In this document: positions 62,990-64,000 of the stretch, piece after piece
How the letters are laid out: every line of letters begins with the position of its first letter
Position numbering within the stretch: the first letter of the stretch is position 1
Source of the DNA: Thermocladium modestius JCM 10088
GTDB lineage: Archaea; Thermoproteota; Thermoprotei; Thermoproteales; Thermocladiaceae
Direction of reading: 5' to 3'
Assembly: GCA_001315925.1 (NCBI GenBank)
Contig: BBBF01000001.1
Coordinates: forward strand, 1 to 64,000
DNA: 64,000 nucleotides
Made by a program: the position numbers and the translations under genes
The notes under the pieces: generated by a model
Database searches by the model: none
The model's input: only the letters and a program-made list of their open reading frames with translations
Told to the model about the DNA's origin: nothing

Positions 62990-63069
62990 TGGCGGACCCG
63001 GTGGGATTTGAACCCACGACCTACGGCTCCGAAGGCCGCCGCTCTGATTCCATACTGAGCTACGGGTCC
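62990..63069 (-). tRNA. tRNA-Arg (TCG)
   Basis: The acceptor ggacccg/cgggtcc is perfect, with G73 and CCA encoded. The D-arm gctc-agtatggaatc-agagc and T-arm gtggg-ttcaaat-cccac are regular. The anticodon stem gcggc/gccgt encloses cttcgga, giving anticodon TCG with U33 and G37 in place. No intron. A TATA-like aacttaatac lies about 25 nt upstream. Confidence 0.9.
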
Positions 63070-63127
63070 AGGAGGTTAGCTTCTGGCTCGTATTAAGTTT
63101 TTCCAGGGCTCCTTCGGCATGGCTGGA

Positions 63128-63685
63128 TCACGGCATGGCCCTCCAATGCTGGATTACTAATGGGAGGGCTCGCCTGAAGTACTCCCTGAAGCTCGGCAGC
63201 TCCATGAGGGGGGGACCAACTATCTCGGGCCGGCACTCCCCCCCTAATTGCTTTATGGCCTTATCCATTATTACGCCGGGCGCCAGAATCAAGAGAAGCA
63301 AGCTTTTAGGGCACTTGCTCCTCACGTAACTGGAGAGAAGCGGCTCCCCACTCTCTATAAAGGATACATCTGGCTTTAGACCTCTTAATGTGAGTGGCTT
63401 ATTGGATCCATGAACAGCTACTAGATCAACTCCCAACTCATTAATGAAATCCACGAAGCCAGGCCACTCCATGAGCGGTGGGACGCCGGACGCGCATGCA
63501 GCCTCCGCCCTCTCATAATCGGCTCCCCCCCTGGCCACGTAGAGCGGAATGCCGTAGCCAGGTTCCAAGCATTGAAATGAGTATTGGATTTTAAGGGACT
63601 CGGCGAAATCCGCCACCGCCCTCAAGTACCGAGGATCCCTCGAACCGTGAAGTATTATCCTAACCGAAGAGGCTGGATAAGCCAC
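63128..63685 (-). CDS. CbiX/SirB-like protein (possible chelatase)
   Basis: The N-terminus VRIILHGSRD-PRYLRAVADF has the HGSR motif of sirohydrochlorin chelatases, and a second SGVPPLMEWPGFVDFINELG and VAVHGSNKP follow. CbiX-type enzymes insert cobalt or nickel into sirohydrochlorin. The rest is less typical, so confidence is moderate. GTG start at 63685, overlapping the uL10 gene end by 26 bp. Seven-base runs give ARGGADY and QLGGECR. 185 residues, intact. Confidence 0.45.
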   Translation of the reverse strand: MAYPASSVRIILHGSRDPRYLRAVADFAESLKIQYSFQCLEPGYGIPLYVARGGADYERAEAACASGVPPLMEWPGFVDFINELGVDLVAVHGSNKPLTLRGLKPDVSFIESGEPLLSSYVRSKCPKSLLLLILAPGVIMDKAIKQLGGECRPEIVGPPLMELPSFREYFRRALPLVIQHWRAMP

Positions 63686-64000
63686 CCAAGGCCTCCTCCT
63701 CTCCCTTTTCCTCCTTCTTCTCCTCCGCCTCCTCCTTCTTCTCCTCAGTCGCTGGGTTCGCCGGCTGGGCTTGTTGCGGAGTTGAGACTTGTATGCCGAG
63801 CTCCGGCGCCTTGCTCGCTATTGCGGATGCCAAAGCATTCGCCTGCGCCTCCGCCTTCGCCAGTATCGGCGCCGCGGATTCTTCCGTGAATATCAACGCA
63901 TTCACAGCCAAGTTAATGGACTCCGCCACGGCCTTCCTTATGTAGACCGGCATCAATTCGGGCAGCGGATAGACGGCATTGACGGCTAGGTTATACGCTT
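63660..64000 (-). CDS. Ribosomal protein uL10 (P0), C-terminal part
   Basis: The gene runs off the window. The visible part (AYNLAVNAVYPLPELMPVYI, AVAESINLAVNALIFTEESA) is the archaeal uL10 helix region that binds P1/L12 dimers. It ends in the acidic tail EEKKEEKGEEEALGGLSSLF-G that recruits translation factors; LSxLFG is the signature shared with P-proteins. The usual tail is ALxxLFG or similar. Here EEEALGGLSSLFG may carry one extra Gly. Confidence 0.85.
   Translation of the reverse strand, partial: AYNLAVNAVYPLPELMPVYIRKAVAESINLAVNALIFTEESAAPILAKAEAQANALASAIASKAPELGIQVSTPQQAQPANPATEEKKEEAEEKKEEKGEEEALGGLSSLFG

Overview
This window is archaeal, most likely a thermophilic crenarchaeon (Thermoproteota), and my best guess is the Thermoproteales (Caldivirga, Vulcanisaeta or Thermocladium type). 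The markers are a Cren7 chromatin protein, sn-glycerol-1-phosphate dehydrogenase, a tetraether-synthase-type radical SAM protein, topoisomerase VI, an archaeal Lhr helicase, RIO2 and Bud32 kinases, a TRAM protein, the acidic C-terminus of ribosomal protein uL10, and an intron-containing tRNA. Most genes have a TATA box 24-30 nt before the start codon, which fits leaderless transcripts. The genus is an inference.

Layout. 0-10 kb: UPF0179 protein, divergent TrmB-like regulator and radical SAM gene, ATPase plus PUA protein, Nnr repair enzyme, DoxX, tRNA-Gly, and a MoxR/VWA pair. 10-21 kb: RIO2, CoA-transferase pair, G1P dehydrogenase, MtnA, a RecB-like nuclease, an IMPase-family phosphatase, zinc proteins and a degenerate SelB-like factor. 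21.7-24.5 kb: an iron/B12-type ABC importer behind a perfect 26-bp palindrome. 24-36 kb: metabolic and membrane genes, a peroxiredoxin, a compact TnpB-like gene, a DJ-1/PfpI protein and a THUMP protein. 36.3-38.2 kb: an IS200/IS605 element. 38-50 kb: ABC exporter, Lhr, enolase, and a top6B-top6A-bud32 operon. 50-54 kb: a secreted protein, then a methyltransferase and an ArsR-type operon that share one promoter/operator. 54-64 kb: M20 peptidase, UMP kinase, Cren7, TRAM, PPP phosphatase, GNAT, malic enzyme, NYN-like protein, tRNA-Arg, a CbiX-like protein and the end of uL10.

The dominant oddity is the number of G or C runs, very often exactly seven bases long. I counted 26 runs of six or more in the first 10 kb, about 20 of them exactly seven, where roughly three are expected by chance. 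When a run is in frame, it often adds one Gly or Pro to an otherwise invariant motif: four separate motifs in the PPP phosphatase, the RIO2 catalytic loop, the Lhr Walker A motif and zinc knuckle, the TopoVI ATP lid, and the TRAM core. When it is out of frame, the gene is split. Frame breaks also occur away from runs, so part of this is probably sequencing or consensus error. The preference for length seven still needs an explanation. Most genes here are therefore given as whole loci with their frame breaks marked, not as separate fragments.
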